Source: Verrucomicrobiota bacterium (lineage in GTDB: Bacteria > Verrucomicrobiota > Verrucomicrobiia > Opitutales > UBA953). From it: a DNA stretch of 64,000 nt. The position numbers were made by a program, and so were the translations under genes. The DNA lies in assembly GCA_015061905.1 (NCBI GenBank), contig SUVQ01000003.1, positions 124,001 to 188,000 of the forward strand. The letters run 5' to 3'. A model generated the notes under the pieces. The model saw only the letters and a program-made list of their open reading frames with translations, had not been told where the DNA came from and did no database searches. Positions 17,540 to 26,779 of the stretch are shown one piece after another; position 1 is the stretch's first letter, and every line of letters starts with the position of its first letter.

Positions 17540-18097
17540 ATGAAAATTTTGCTTCATACCTGCTGCGGCGTCTGCGCGGCGCATTGTGTGGATTTGTTGC
17601 TCTCGGAAGGGCACGAAGTGGCACTTTTTTATTCGAATGCCAATATTTATCCGCACGAGGAATTTTTGCGCCGGCTGGAAGGCGTTGAAAAACTTGCCGA
17701 ACATTACAAGGTGCCGCTGATTGTCGACGCGCCGGATCACGCAGATTGGCGGGAACGCGCGGCTCGCGGATTTGAGGCGGAGCCGGAGCGCGGGGCGCGT
17801 TGTCCGCGTTGTTTTCGCTACTCGCTGTCGCGCACGGCGGATGCGGCGCGGGAACGCGGTTTTGACGGTTTTACGACGTCTCTCACGGTCAGCCGCTACA
17901 AGCCGTCGAAAGTAATTTTTGAGGTGGGAAAAAGCATTGATGCGGAGCGTTTTCTTGAAATGGATTTTAAGAAAAAGGACGGCTTTAAACGCACGATGGA
18001 GATTTCCGCCGCGCTCGGAATTTATAGGCAATGCTACTGCGGTTGTGAGTTTTCTCTTGCCGCCGCAAAAGAAAAACTGAAGAGCAAAGAAGCTTAA
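17540..18097 (+). CDS. queH: Epoxyqueuosine reductase QueH
   Basis: QueH reduces epoxyqueuosine to queuosine in tRNA, replacing the cobalamin enzyme QueG. The 185-residue protein has the DUF208 metal-binding cysteines: HTCCGVCAAHC with C8 and C9, CPRC with C88 and C91, and a C-terminal CYCGC (C165, C167, C169). FTTSLTVSRYKPS is typical. With queE at 46 this gives two steps of the same pathway within 18 kb, although the genes are not adjacent. Confidence 0.93.
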   Translation: MKILLHTCCGVCAAHCVDLLLSEGHEVALFYSNANIYPHEEFLRRLEGVEKLAEHYKVPLIVDAPDHADWRERAARGFEAEPERGARCPRCFRYSLSRTADAARERGFDGFTTSLTVSRYKPSKVIFEVGKSIDAERFLEMDFKKKDGFKRTMEISAALGIYRQCYCGCEFSLAAAKEKLKSKEA

Positions 18098-18251
18098 TTT
18101 GATTTCCGTGCTTTCCCGTTAGGAAACTTTGTGAACATTCGTGTTGATTCGCGGACCTTTTTTTTACGCGACGGGAACGCTCTGCGGCGGAAATTTCAAT
18201 TTGCGGGTGCGCGTTAAAAGGAGTTTACTTCTGCGGAGTCCGGAAATTTTT

Positions 18252-18980
18252 ATGCGAAAAATAAAAATAGCTCTGTTTTTGCTTGCGATGTTGGCGTCTG
18301 TTGCGGGCGGGGCGTTTGTCGCGCTGAAAGTTGCGGCGGGAACGGATGTCGGCGATATGATTGTGCAACGCAAAATTCAGGATCGCGTGTCCGAGAAAAT
18401 TTCGCGTATTCGCGCCACGCAGGGAGATATTCTTGAGCTCGCCGTTTTGGAGTCGGTGCTGACTTTTGAGCAGGAAGACGATTGGAAAAACGTTCCCGCC
18501 GGGCTGGGAAAATCCGTTTCGCGGGCGGAAATCCCCGCTGTTTTTCGTTTTTTTGTCAAAATTTCCGAGCCGATTTCCGTGAGCGCGGAAGAGCGGGACG
18601 GCGAAGTGATTTGCACGGTTACGGCGCCGAAATTGCGTCCGGTGCTTCCCGTCGCTTTTGATACGTCGCGAATCGCATGGACGCGCGATATCGGGATTTT
18701 GCGTTTCAATCGTGAAGAAATGACGGATGCGCTTCAGAAAAAAGTCTCTATGCGCTTGGTGCTTTCCGCCAAAAATCACGCCAAGTCTCCCGCCGTGCGC
18801 GAGGCGGCGCGCAAGGCGTTTGAAAAATTTGTCGCAGAGTGGGTGAGCGACGTGCGCGAGTTGCGGGAACGCCCGAACACGCGCCTTTCCGTTAAAGTGC
18901 TTTTTGCGGACGAAGTGCCGCCGCCTTCCGAAACTTCCGGGGCGGAAACCGAACCCGTTGTTGTCCCTGTATCCGTTTAA
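18252..18980 (+). CDS. Single-pass membrane protein, unknown
   Basis: A 242-residue protein with an N-terminal membrane anchor (MRKIKIALFLLAMLASVAGG) and a soluble domain of mixed alpha/beta character. Weak resemblance in layout to anchored domains of unknown function was noticed, but no family can be named. The ATG at 18252 was chosen because the 37 upstream in-frame residues precede the hydrophobic anchor and lack a plausible role. nadK starts 3 bases after the stop, so the two are probably co-transcribed. Confidence 0.6.
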   Translation: MRKIKIALFLLAMLASVAGGAFVALKVAAGTDVGDMIVQRKIQDRVSEKISRIRATQGDILELAVLESVLTFEQEDDWKNVPAGLGKSVSRAEIPAVFRFFVKISEPISVSAEERDGEVICTVTAPKLRPVLPVAFDTSRIAWTRDIGILRFNREEMTDALQKKVSMRLVLSAKNHAKSPAVREAARKAFEKFVAEWVSDVRELRERPNTRLSVKVLFADEVPPPSETSGAETEPVVVPVSV

Positions 18981-18983
18981 TCG

Positions 18984-19811
18984 ATGCAAATACGAAAACT
19001 CGCCATTCTTTGGAACGCCGAAAAAGACGGCGCGGAAATTTGCGCCCGTGCGGTTGCAGAAGCCGCGAAAAAGTTGGGCGCGGAAGTCGTGCTCACCAGC
19101 GGGCATCCCGTTCCCGTTTCGTTTCTTGAAAACGCGGACGCGTGCTGTGTGATCGGCGGGGACGGAACGATACTCGGCGCGGTGGAAAGCGCGGCGGAAA
19201 ACGGAGTGCCGATTTTCGGAATCAATCGCGGCAAGCTCGGCTACCTCGCCAATTACGCGGCGGAGGATTTGCCGCAGTGCGTGAAAGATGTTTTTGCCGG
19301 ACGGTTTCGCCGCGTGCCGCATCGCCTTTTGGAATGCCGTTTGGCAAATGATACGGCGGGAACGCGCCGACTCGCGCTTAACGATGTCGTAATTAAAGCG
19401 TGGGAAAATTTCAAAATGACGGCATTGCGCGTGGATTCCCGCGACTACGGGCACGTCAATACGTATCACGGCGACGGGTTGATTTTAACGACAAGCACGG
19501 GCTCCACCGCTTACAGCCTCGGCGCGGGCGGTCCGCTGATTCATTCGGACGCGGAGGTTTTTGCGTTGAATCCGATTTGCCCGCACACGCTTTCGAACCG
19601 GACTCTGGTCTTGCCGAAAAGCATGGAAATTGAAATTCGCAACGAATCACCGAGCGTTCCCGTCGGCATTTCCATCGACGGGCGCACGCCGCTTGCCGGA
19701 GAGTCCGCGTTCCCGCTACGTATCCGTCTTTCCGATACACGCTTGGATATCCTCCAGCCGGAAGGACTTTCGGAGTTCGATATTTTGAGAAAAAAATTGC
19801 GCTGGGTTTAA
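18984..19811 (+). CDS. nadK: NAD kinase
   Basis: NadK phosphorylates NAD to NADP. The 275-residue protein contains the catalytic GGDGT motif at 58-62, the NRGKLGYL segment at 81-88, and the substrate-binding GDGLILTTSTGSTAYSLGAG near 165-185, in the standard order and length. It lies between the membrane protein gene and rnhB in one direction. NADPH metabolism is also served by the transhydrogenase genes at 29.9-32.9 kb. Confidence 0.96.
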   Translation: MQIRKLAILWNAEKDGAEICARAVAEAAKKLGAEVVLTSGHPVPVSFLENADACCVIGGDGTILGAVESAAENGVPIFGINRGKLGYLANYAAEDLPQCVKDVFAGRFRRVPHRLLECRLANDTAGTRRLALNDVVIKAWENFKMTALRVDSRDYGHVNTYHGDGLILTTSTGSTAYSLGAGGPLIHSDAEVFALNPICPHTLSNRTLVLPKSMEIEIRNESPSVPVGISIDGRTPLAGESAFPLRIRLSDTRLDILQPEGLSEFDILRKKLRWV

Positions 19812-19830
19812 AAGTTTTTTTTTCGGAAAA

Positions 19831-20625
19831 ATGGCGAAGCTTTTTCAGTTTGATAAAAACCGCTTGGCGGAAGGCGTTCCCGGCGTTGTCGGTGTGGACG
19901 AAGCCGGGCGCGGTTGCTTCGCCGGACCGGTGGTCGCCGGCGCGGTTTGGGTAAAGCGCGCATTTTACGAAAATTCCACGCCGATTAAGCGCGGGAAATT
20001 TATCAACGATTCCAAGCAACTCGCGCCGGAAACGCGTGAGGAAGTTTTTGCGCTGATTGAGCATTGGGAGCGTCGCGGCGAACTCGTTTTCTCGGTGGGA
20101 ACGGCGAGCGTGCGCGAGATAGACGCGCTCAACATTCTCGGTGCGTCGCGGCTCGCGATGCAACGCGCCGTCGAAGGAATTTTGGCGAAACTTCCGGCGG
20201 GAACGCCGTGCCCGTTTGCAACGGCGGGAACAGACGACGCTCCCTTGTTTGACCGGGGAATCTCGTTCCCGCCGATGCTGGTGGACGGGCGTCCGCTTAC
20301 GCCTTTTGTTTGGAGGCACGAGGCGATTGTTAAGGGCGACGCGACGAGCCTCGCGATTGCGCTCGCGTCCGTCGTGGCGAAAGTTTCGCGCGATCGCATG
20401 ATGGTCGCTCTCGACGGCGAATTTCCCGGCTACGGGTTCCGCGAGCACAAAGGCTACGGCACGGCGGTGCACATCGCGGCGATACGTTCCCGCGGAATTA
20501 CGCCGCAACACCGCGTGAAATTTTTGCGCAACCTCGCAGCACAGTCGCCGGACGGAATTCCGGGCTTGGAAGATTTGCTCCCGCGTGAAGACGCCGAGCC
20601 CGCACAAAGCGAATTTGCGTTTTAA
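19831..20625 (+). CDS. rnhB: Ribonuclease HII
   Basis: RNase HII removes ribonucleotides and RNA primers from RNA-DNA hybrids. The 264-residue protein has GVDEAGRGCFAGPVVAGAV (residues 21-39, with catalytic D23 and E24), NDSKQL near 59-64 and the later KGDATSLAIALASVVAKVSR. A segment of about 30 residues near 118-150 (GTPCPFATAGTDDAPLFDRG) is longer than in most homologues and contains three copies of the dispersed octamer, as if motif-bearing sequence had accumulated in a tolerant loop. Confidence 0.95.
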   Translation: MAKLFQFDKNRLAEGVPGVVGVDEAGRGCFAGPVVAGAVWVKRAFYENSTPIKRGKFINDSKQLAPETREEVFALIEHWERRGELVFSVGTASVREIDALNILGASRLAMQRAVEGILAKLPAGTPCPFATAGTDDAPLFDRGISFPPMLVDGRPLTPFVWRHEAIVKGDATSLAIALASVVAKVSRDRMMVALDGEFPGYGFREHKGYGTAVHIAAIRSRGITPQHRVKFLRNLAAQSPDGIPGLEDLLPREDAEPAQSEFAF

Positions 20626-20628
20626 GCC

Positions 20629-22053
20629 TTACTTTGCCGCATTTCTTTCGCGTTCCCGCCGTGTTTCGGCTTCGCGGATGGCGTTGTAGATACGGGTGTG
20701 TTCCGCTGAACTCGAGTTCCCGTGCATGTAAGCGGATTTGTAAACGTCGGACATTTTCCCCCAAATTGTTTTTTGAGAAATTAAACTTTCTTCGTAAAGG
20801 GAGAGTGCTTTATCTACGTTTTCGGGATAGTAGGCGAGAAGAAGCAAATCCGCGAAACGGACATAGGTGTGGAGTTGGTCGGAGACATTTCTTCCGAGTG
20901 CCTTTTGACGTTTTGAGTTGAGCTTTGCCGCGTTAAATCGTTTTTGAGCTGAATGGCACTCTTCCGAATTTTTCTTCGAAACCTGCAAATTAAAGAGTTC
21001 GGTGGCGCGATCCATTACTTCTTTGTGGCAACGAATCTCTTCGCGTAACCCGACATATTCGGAAAGTGCTTCTCGGATTTTGTTTTTTATCGTTTCTGTG
21101 TCTCTTACAAGTTCGGCGCGGGAACGGGCGTTTCGCGATTCCCATGCCACGTTTGCGAGATTCCAGAGTTCTACGCTTCGTGCGGAGATATCTGCGGGAA
21201 CGTTTGGGTCCGGGGGCGGATACTCGTCAGGCTTTCGGAGGGCTTCAGCCAGGCGGATTTGATTATAAAAGTTTAAGATTTTTTCGGAAATGATTTTTCC
21301 GCGTGCATGTTTTCTAAGATAGAGATCCGACATCGCTCCCCAAAATGTTTTTTGTCGGATCAGGCTCGCTTCGTAAATTTCAAGAGCAGAATTTAAATCT
21401 TCCGGATACGCAAGGAGAAGCAAATCTACGAATTTCGAAAATTCTTCACCGCGAGAAACGAAGTGGAGAGAAAGAGATTTCTGCCTTGAGTACTCAATCT
21501 GCGCTCGCATCAATTTTCGGAAAGCCGCTTCTTTTTGAATTTCGCTACAATTGCTACTATTGCGAATTTCAGTTTCTTCTCTAATTGCGGCGTGGCAGAT
21601 ATCATCTAATTTTGCGATTTCTGCTTCGCCAAGGTAATCTGTGAGAGTTTCTGCGATAAATCGCATCGTTTCGCTTACACTTGAGCGAATTTCGGTGAGT
21701 GATTGCATCTTTGCTTGTCTCAAATCCGAATCTATTGCCACGCTCAACGCCTCGCCCCGAACTTTGCCCTCGGCATCAAAATACCAGCCGACATCGGATT
21801 CGCGCCCCCTGTTTTTTACTCGGAATTCCACCAGCTCTTCCACGTCGAGCTTGCGCCCGACGACAAGAGAGTAGCGGCTTCCGGGGGATGCTCTTTCTAT
21901 TTCGGTGCGCGACGGAAAAGATTGGAGAACGCACATAATCGGTGGCGGCTGATTTGCCGTTCCGTTGCCGATTCCGTGCGGTTTACGTTCTTCCGCAAGA
22001 AGCGAAAATCCTGCAAGACAAAACAAGCTTAAAGAGAGTATGCTCGCTTTCAT
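20629..22053 (-). CDS. Exported protein with internal duplication, unknown
   Basis: A 474-residue protein with a signal peptide (about 1-20) and no recognised domain. An internal duplication is visible: FVDLLLLAYPEDLNSALEIY with SLIRQKTFWGAMSDLY near residues 205-245 recurs as FADLLLLAYYPENVDKALSL with SLISQKTIWGKMSDVY near 400-440. Both copies are helix-rich with Leu/Ala spacing reminiscent of TPR-like hairpins. The start ATG overlaps the stop of the upstream gene by four bases (ATGA), so the two are translationally coupled. It is convergent with rnhB. Confidence 0.7.
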   Translation of the reverse strand: MKASILSLSLFCLAGFSLLAEERKPHGIGNGTANQPPPIMCVLQSFPSRTEIERASPGSRYSLVVGRKLDVEELVEFRVKNRGRESDVGWYFDAEGKVRGEALSVAIDSDLRQAKMQSLTEIRSSVSETMRFIAETLTDYLGEAEIAKLDDICHAAIREETEIRNSSNCSEIQKEAAFRKLMRAQIEYSRQKSLSLHFVSRGEEFSKFVDLLLLAYPEDLNSALEIYEASLIRQKTFWGAMSDLYLRKHARGKIISEKILNFYNQIRLAEALRKPDEYPPPDPNVPADISARSVELWNLANVAWESRNARSRAELVRDTETIKNKIREALSEYVGLREEIRCHKEVMDRATELFNLQVSKKNSEECHSAQKRFNAAKLNSKRQKALGRNVSDQLHTYVRFADLLLLAYYPENVDKALSLYEESLISQKTIWGKMSDVYKSAYMHGNSSSAEHTRIYNAIREAETRRERERNAAK

Positions 22054-23285
22054 GGGGTCGGAAATTCCTTACTGACGGTTACAATCAGAGCTGTGCCGTT
22101 TGGTGTCCTATCGAGAATCGTTTTTTGGATTCGGGCAGGAAGAGAGCCGTCAGACAATCGTTCAGAGTTTTTTGCGTTTCCAGTCTGTGCGTCAAAGCTC
22201 CAGCGGATCGGACATCGCCATGTCAGCGTTCCAACATGACCGTCATTGTCTACGCTGGCTTTTATGATTTTTTCTTCTTGAAAATAAACTGCGTAATATG
22301 CCTTATCAACGCAGGCGTTATAATCGTTTAACACACATGGCACGGCAGGCTTATGGACTGTAGCTTCGGGGGATAATTCGTTGAAGAGTCCCGTTTTTTC
22401 TTCTGGATACTCATCTTCCCAGTGGCTAAGTCCGGAAAACGAGACGTCTGTCGGGCAGATTTGAACTGCAAAGTAGTGTCCGTCGAAATACGGAAGTCCA
22501 CCGTAGTCTATAAGATCTTGATTCCCTTTTGTGAATGTCTTGTACTCATCTTCCGTTATTTCTCGGAATATTTCGTATTCGGGACATTTGAGGGCTACTT
22601 CAAATGTTAAGATTTCCCCATCCGGAAAGTGTAATTCTCCGGTGATTGTTGTATTTTCGGGATATTTTGTATTCAGAATTGTTTTTCCGGAAGTAGAGGT
22701 TGTCACGTCTCCAAGTATAGCCGAGGATTGTGTGATTACATCTTCTCCGGTTTGAAAATTTCTCACACCAAGCTCAACAAATTCTCCAACGCCGAATACG
22801 TTGCGACATAGACGTTGCTCGCTAAGCCAGGCGTTCTTTTCATTTTCATTATTAAAATTGGTATTCGCTTGCTCCAATTCTTGCGGGGTGTTGTTTTGTG
22901 CGGAAAAATAAACCTCCCTCAGCGACCTTTTTACGGTAACGGTTACGGAAAGGCGGTAGGGGCCGCCGGCGTTGCGATAGGAGACAGAGAGCGGGAACGT
23001 GTCGGGCGCGTTCTTGAGCCAACCGGAATTAAATTCCACCGGACTGTGGAGCGTAGCTTTCTTTGAATACGTTCCCGCCGTAATTGTCGCTTCGTCGTCC
23101 GCTTCGACGTTGATTTCAATCCAGTTCCCGCCGTCGATATTGATTGCCGGGCTGTTCCACGAAAATCCCTGCGTGTTTGAGCGTGCGTTCCCGCTGAACG
23201 AAAGCGTTGCGGTCTTGATTTCATAGGGTCCGGATTCCGTCCAATTTGGGCTGACAATCCACTCCGCGCCGACCAGTCGTTTCAG
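22050..23285 (-). CDS. Unknown protein, second half of a split repeat-domain gene
   Basis: An open frame with no ATG near its upstream end. It begins at or after 23300; the first GTG is at 23039, but that would remove a domain (EWIVSPNWTESGPYEIKTAT onward) clearly similar to the one in the upstream gene, so the true coding start is upstream. A CTG at 23283-23285 overlaps the upstream TGA as CTGA and would give 411 residues. Alternatively the two genes are one, broken by a one-base frameshift near 23290. The product is beta-rich (YEIKTATLSFSGN, GNWIEINVEADDEATITAGT), lacks a signal peptide and has no recognised family. Confidence 0.55.
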   Translation of the reverse strand: MKRLVGAEWIVSPNWTESGPYEIKTATLSFSGNARSNTQGFSWNSPAINIDGGNWIEINVEADDEATITAGTYSKKATLHSPVEFNSGWLKNAPDTFPLSVSYRNAGGPYRLSVTVTVKRSLREVYFSAQNNTPQELEQANTNFNNENEKNAWLSEQRLCRNVFGVGEFVELGVRNFQTGEDVITQSSAILGDVTTSTSGKTILNTKYPENTTITGELHFPDGEILTFEVALKCPEYEIFREITEDEYKTFTKGNQDLIDYGGLPYFDGHYFAVQICPTDVSFSGLSHWEDEYPEEKTGLFNELSPEATVHKPAVPCVLNDYNACVDKAYYAVYFQEEKIIKASVDNDGHVGTLTWRCPIRWSFDAQTGNAKNSERLSDGSLPARIQKTILDRTPNGTALIVTVSKEFPTP

Positions 23286-23692
23286 CGTAAGCCGATGGTT
23301 TCAAAAGTTCCCGAAACTTCCGGCAGAGCCGTCGCCGTGTCTCTCCATGCGGAAGAGGCGATGCCGCTTCGGTTGAGCTCGGAAGAAACGAATACGTTCC
23401 CGCCGAGTTTGACGGTTGCGTTGTCGTCGGAAGCGACTTCGATTTCGTAAAAATTTGCCGTTCCCGTAACGTTAAACGAAAACTCTGCCGTAAATTTTTG
23501 TTGGTGGTAGGATGCATCTCCCGAAAAGCCGAAAGAAACGGTTGTGATTTCGAAAATTCCGTCGCTGGAACGCTCGACGGCGGGAACGACGCTCCCCGCC
23601 AATCCTTCCGGCGGATCTTCGCCGCCGCAGGTGAAAGACCACCCGGAAATAAAATCCTGCCAATTGAGAGTTTCTGTGTTTGTAGTGCACAT
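23282..23692 (-). CDS. Unknown beta-rich protein, first half of a split repeat-domain gene
   Basis: A 136-residue product without signal peptide, with a clear ribosome-binding site (AAAGGAAA) before its ATG. Its body (GIFEITTVSFGFSGDASY then NFYEIEVASDDNATVKLGGN) aligns by eye with the first domain of the downstream gene, ending in SGTFETIGLR where the paralogous domain continues into a strand of the type LSVTVTVKR. Reading one base back at the TTA codon would continue as TLKRLVGAEW, matching that strand. This suggests a frameshifted or programmed-shift gene rather than two independent genes. Confidence 0.6.
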   Translation of the reverse strand: MCTTNTETLNWQDFISGWSFTCGGEDPPEGLAGSVVPAVERSSDGIFEITTVSFGFSGDASYHQQKFTAEFSFNVTGTANFYEIEVASDDNATVKLGGNVFVSSELNRSGIASSAWRDTATALPEVSGTFETIGLR

Positions 23693-23877
23693 GTGTTTTC
23701 CTTTCGTTGGAGTTTTTTAGGGGTAAGAAGATGGCGGAAATTCTAAATTCCGCGTTCCCGCTGACAAGGATATTCTCCGAGCTCAACGTGAGTTTGCGTT
23801 CCCGTGATCCCGATTTGCCTTTGCAAATGGCACGGGAAATGTATTCAATTTCCCGAAAATCATTTTCAGTTTCAGTT

Positions 23878-25719
23878 ATGGCAACAATGACACCCATTCA
23901 GGAACTTCGTCACAGCGCGGCGCACATGCTCGCGACCGCCGTTCTTCGTCTTTTTCCGGACGCAAAACTCGACATCGGTCCCGCCACGGACAACGGATTT
24001 TATTACGATTTCGACCTTGAGCACAAATTCACGGCGGAAGATCTCGAAAAAATCGAGGCGGAAATGAAAAAAATCGCCAAGGAAAACCAGAAGTTCGAAT
24101 GCTTCGAAGTTTCCCGCGAAGAAGCCGAAAAACTGATTGCGGAAACGCCGGCACTCCGCGAATTTAAACCCGGTCGCCTCGCCGACATTCCCGAAGGCGA
24201 AAAAATCACGTTCTACCGCAACGGCGAATTTCTCGACCTCTGCGCGGGTCCGCACGTGCGCTACACTTCGCAAGTCAAAGCCGTGAAGCTGCTCTCCATC
24301 GCCGGCGCGTATCACCGCGGCGATGAAAAAAACAAGCAACTCCAACGCATTTACGGTGTGGCGTTCCCGTCCAAAGCCGAGCTTGACGAGTATCTGCACA
24401 ACCTTGAAGAAGCGAAAAAGCGCGATCACCGCAAACTCGGCAAAGAACTGAAACTTTTCACTATCGACGATTCCGTCGGGCAGGGCTTGGTGCTTTGGAC
24501 GCCGAACGGCTCCGTTATCCGCCAAGAACTTCAAACCTTCATCGGCGAGGAACTTTTCCGTCAGGGCTACAGCCAGGTGTTCACCCCGAACATCGGAAAT
24601 CTCGACCTTTTCCGCACATCCGGTCACTTCCCGTATTACCGCGAATCGCAATTCACGCCGGTCATCGATCAGGAACAAATCGATACGCTCGCCGCCGAAG
24701 GCAAAACCTGCAAAGACCTTTCGGATTTGCTCAACGCGGGAACGCTCGACGGCTTCCTGCTCAAGCCGATGAACTGCCCGTTCCACGTCAAACTTTACGC
24801 CTCACAGCCGCATTCCTACCGCGAGCTGCCCGTGCGCCTTGCCGAGTTCGGCACCGTTTATCGTTGGGAACAATCCGGCGAACTCAACGGGCTGACCCGC
24901 GTGCGAGGGTTCACGCAGGACGACGGACACATTTTCTGTACGGAAGACCAAATCCACCGGGAAGTTTGCTCCTGTCTCGAACTCGTAAACATCATCCTGA
25001 CGACGCTCGGCATGAAGGACTATTCCGTGCGCGTCGGCTTGCGCGATCCCGAATCCGATAAATACATCGGGAAAGACGAAAACTGGGAACGAGCCGAAAA
25101 CGCCTGCCGCGCAGCCGCCGCAACGCTCGGCGTTCCCGTCGTCGAAGAAAAGGGCGAAGCGGCATTTTACGGACCGAAAATCGACTTCGTTGTTAAAGAC
25201 ACGCTCGGGCGCGGCTGGCAGCTCGGCACCGTGCAGGTCGATTTCAACCTGCCGGAACGTTTCGATTTAACCTACACGGCTTCGGACAACACTCCGCGCC
25301 GCCCGGTCATGATTCACCGAGCGCCGTTCGGCTCGCTCGAACGCTTTGTCGGGATTCTGATTGAGCATTTTGCGGGAGATTTCCCGACGTGGCTCGCGCC
25401 GGAACAGGTGCGCGTTTTGCCGCTTAACGACGGGCTTGTCGACCACGCGAAAAACGTTGTCTCTGAGCTTCGTAAACTGCGCATTCGCGCCACGGTGGAC
25501 GAGCATTCCGACAAACTCGGAGCGAAAATTCGCCGCGCCGAGCTCGACAAGGTGCCGCACATGCTCGTCATCGGAGCCAAGGAAATGGAAGCCGGCTTGG
25601 TTAACGTGCGTTCCCGCGCGGATAAATCTCTCGAAGGTTCCTGCACGTTGCAGGAGTTTATCGACAAGCTCATGCCGCTCATTCGCGAACGCAGACTCAA
25701 CACTACCACGCGCGGATAA
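23878..25719 (+). CDS. thrS: Threonyl-tRNA synthetase lacking the TGS domain
   Basis: ThrS charges tRNA(Thr). The 613-residue protein starts directly in the editing region (ELRHSAAHMLATAV, with the HxxxH metal motif) and continues through catalytic motifs: MNCPFHVKLY with the zinc cysteine near 302, motif 2 RWEQSGELNGLTRVRGFTQD, and motif 3 MIHRAPFGSLERFVGILIEH, then the anticodon-binding domain. The usual N-terminal TGS domain of about 60 residues is absent; in-frame upstream residues to 23707 do not resemble it. The ATG at 23878 is therefore preferred. Confidence 0.94.
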   Translation: MATMTPIQELRHSAAHMLATAVLRLFPDAKLDIGPATDNGFYYDFDLEHKFTAEDLEKIEAEMKKIAKENQKFECFEVSREEAEKLIAETPALREFKPGRLADIPEGEKITFYRNGEFLDLCAGPHVRYTSQVKAVKLLSIAGAYHRGDEKNKQLQRIYGVAFPSKAELDEYLHNLEEAKKRDHRKLGKELKLFTIDDSVGQGLVLWTPNGSVIRQELQTFIGEELFRQGYSQVFTPNIGNLDLFRTSGHFPYYRESQFTPVIDQEQIDTLAAEGKTCKDLSDLLNAGTLDGFLLKPMNCPFHVKLYASQPHSYRELPVRLAEFGTVYRWEQSGELNGLTRVRGFTQDDGHIFCTEDQIHREVCSCLELVNIILTTLGMKDYSVRVGLRDPESDKYIGKDENWERAENACRAAAATLGVPVVEEKGEAAFYGPKIDFVVKDTLGRGWQLGTVQVDFNLPERFDLTYTASDNTPRRPVMIHRAPFGSLERFVGILIEHFAGDFPTWLAPEQVRVLPLNDGLVDHAKNVVSELRKLRIRATVDEHSDKLGAKIRRAELDKVPHMLVIGAKEMEAGLVNVRSRADKSLEGSCTLQEFIDKLMPLIRERRLNTTTRG

Positions 25720-25820
25720 GAAAAACGGCGACAATAAGCCCACGCTCCGTGAACGCTTTATTGTTTAATGGTCGCGTCGCTTCTCCCGTTAATCAATAAA
25801 TAATCAGTTTGTAATATTTC

Positions 25821-26666
25821 GTGAAGGCTTACTTAGATTTACTCCGAAACGTTTTTGAAAACGGCGAAACCCGTAGCGACCGCACGGGGGTAGGCACGCG
25901 CGGAATTTTCGGCGCGCAAATGCGTTTCGATTTGTCGAAAGGCTTTCCGCTCGTTACGACGAAAAAAGTCCACACGCGCTCCATCATTCAGGAACTGCTT
26001 TGGTTCATCGGCGGGCACACAAACAACGCGTGGTTGCGGGAACGCGGCGTCACGATTTGGGACGAATGGAGCACCGCCGAGCAGTGCGCACGCTTCGGAC
26101 GCCAAGAAGGCGACCTCGGTCCGATTTACGGACACCAATGGCGCAACTTCGGCGCGACAAAAAACGCCGACGGCACGTTCGCGCGCGACGGCGTTGACCA
26201 AATCTCCAATCTCATCGCCGAAATCAAGCGCAATCCCGCCTCGCGCCGCCTCATCGTTTCCGGCTGGAATCCCGGCGAAGCCGACAAAGTGGCGCTCCCG
26301 CCGTGCCACACGCTGTTTCAATTTTACGTCGGCGGGAACGGCAACCTGAGCTGTCAGCTCTACCAGCGCAGCGCGGATTTGTTCCTCGGCGTGCCGTTCA
26401 ATATCGCGAGCTATGCGCTTTTTACGCACATGATCGCGCAGGTCTGCGGGCTCGGCGTCGGCGATTTCGTCCACACTTTCGGCGACGCACATATTTACAA
26501 CAACCACTTCGAGCAGGTCTCCCGCCAGCTTTCCCGCGAGCCGCGCGCGCTCCCGTCCCTGAAGCTCAATCCGGACGTGCGCGATATTTTCGCGTTCCGC
26601 TACGAAGATATTTCCATCGAAAACTACGATCCGCATCCGGGCATCAAAGCCCCCGTCGCCGTGTAA
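25821..26666 (+). CDS. thyA: Thymidylate synthase
   Basis: ThyA methylates dUMP to dTMP using methylene-tetrahydrofolate, giving dihydrofolate. The 281-residue protein has the arginine loop SDRTGVGT (19-26), [10 protein letters not shown], the catalytic cysteine C162 in [10 protein letters not shown], and GDAHIYNNH near the C-terminus. The start codon is GTG. folA, which recycles the dihydrofolate, follows about 110 bases downstream, a common pairing. Confidence 0.97.
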   Translation: MKAYLDLLRNVFENGETRSDRTGVGTRGIFGAQMRFDLSKGFPLVTTKKVHTRSIIQELLWFIGGHTNNAWLRERGVTIWDEWSTAEQCARFGRQEGDLGPIYGHQWRNFGATKNADGTFARDGVDQISNLIAEIKRNPASRRLIVSGWNPGEADKVALPPCHTLFQFYVGGNGNLSCQLYQRSADLFLGVPFNIASYALFTHMIAQVCGLGVGDFVHTFGDAHIYNNHFEQVSRQLSREPRALPSLKLNPDVRDIFAFRYEDISIENYDPHPGIKAPVAV

Positions 26667-26679
26667 AAAAACGAACCAC

Positions 26680-26766
26680 TAATGAACACGAAGTAACACG
26701 AATTATCTTAATTTAGGAGAAGGCTATTTTCACAAAACATTCGTGAAAATTCGTGCTTATTCGTGG
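26680..26766. repeat. Quasi-palindromic ACGAA-word repeat
   Basis: Between thyA and folA, words such as GAACCACTAATGAACACGAA and AACACGAATTATC on the left are mirrored by ATTCGTGAAAATTCGTGC and ATTCGTGGTTC on the right, so the element can fold back on itself imperfectly. The same words recur near 14212, 18129 and 27465-27495. Confidence 0.75.
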
Positions 26767-26779
26767 TTCCCGTATTTTT

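Noticed and set aside
23707..23877. T-box or other amino-acid leader, or an N-terminal extension of thrS
   Set aside because: No T-box core, no terminator-antiterminator pair and no TGS-like sequence was recognised.
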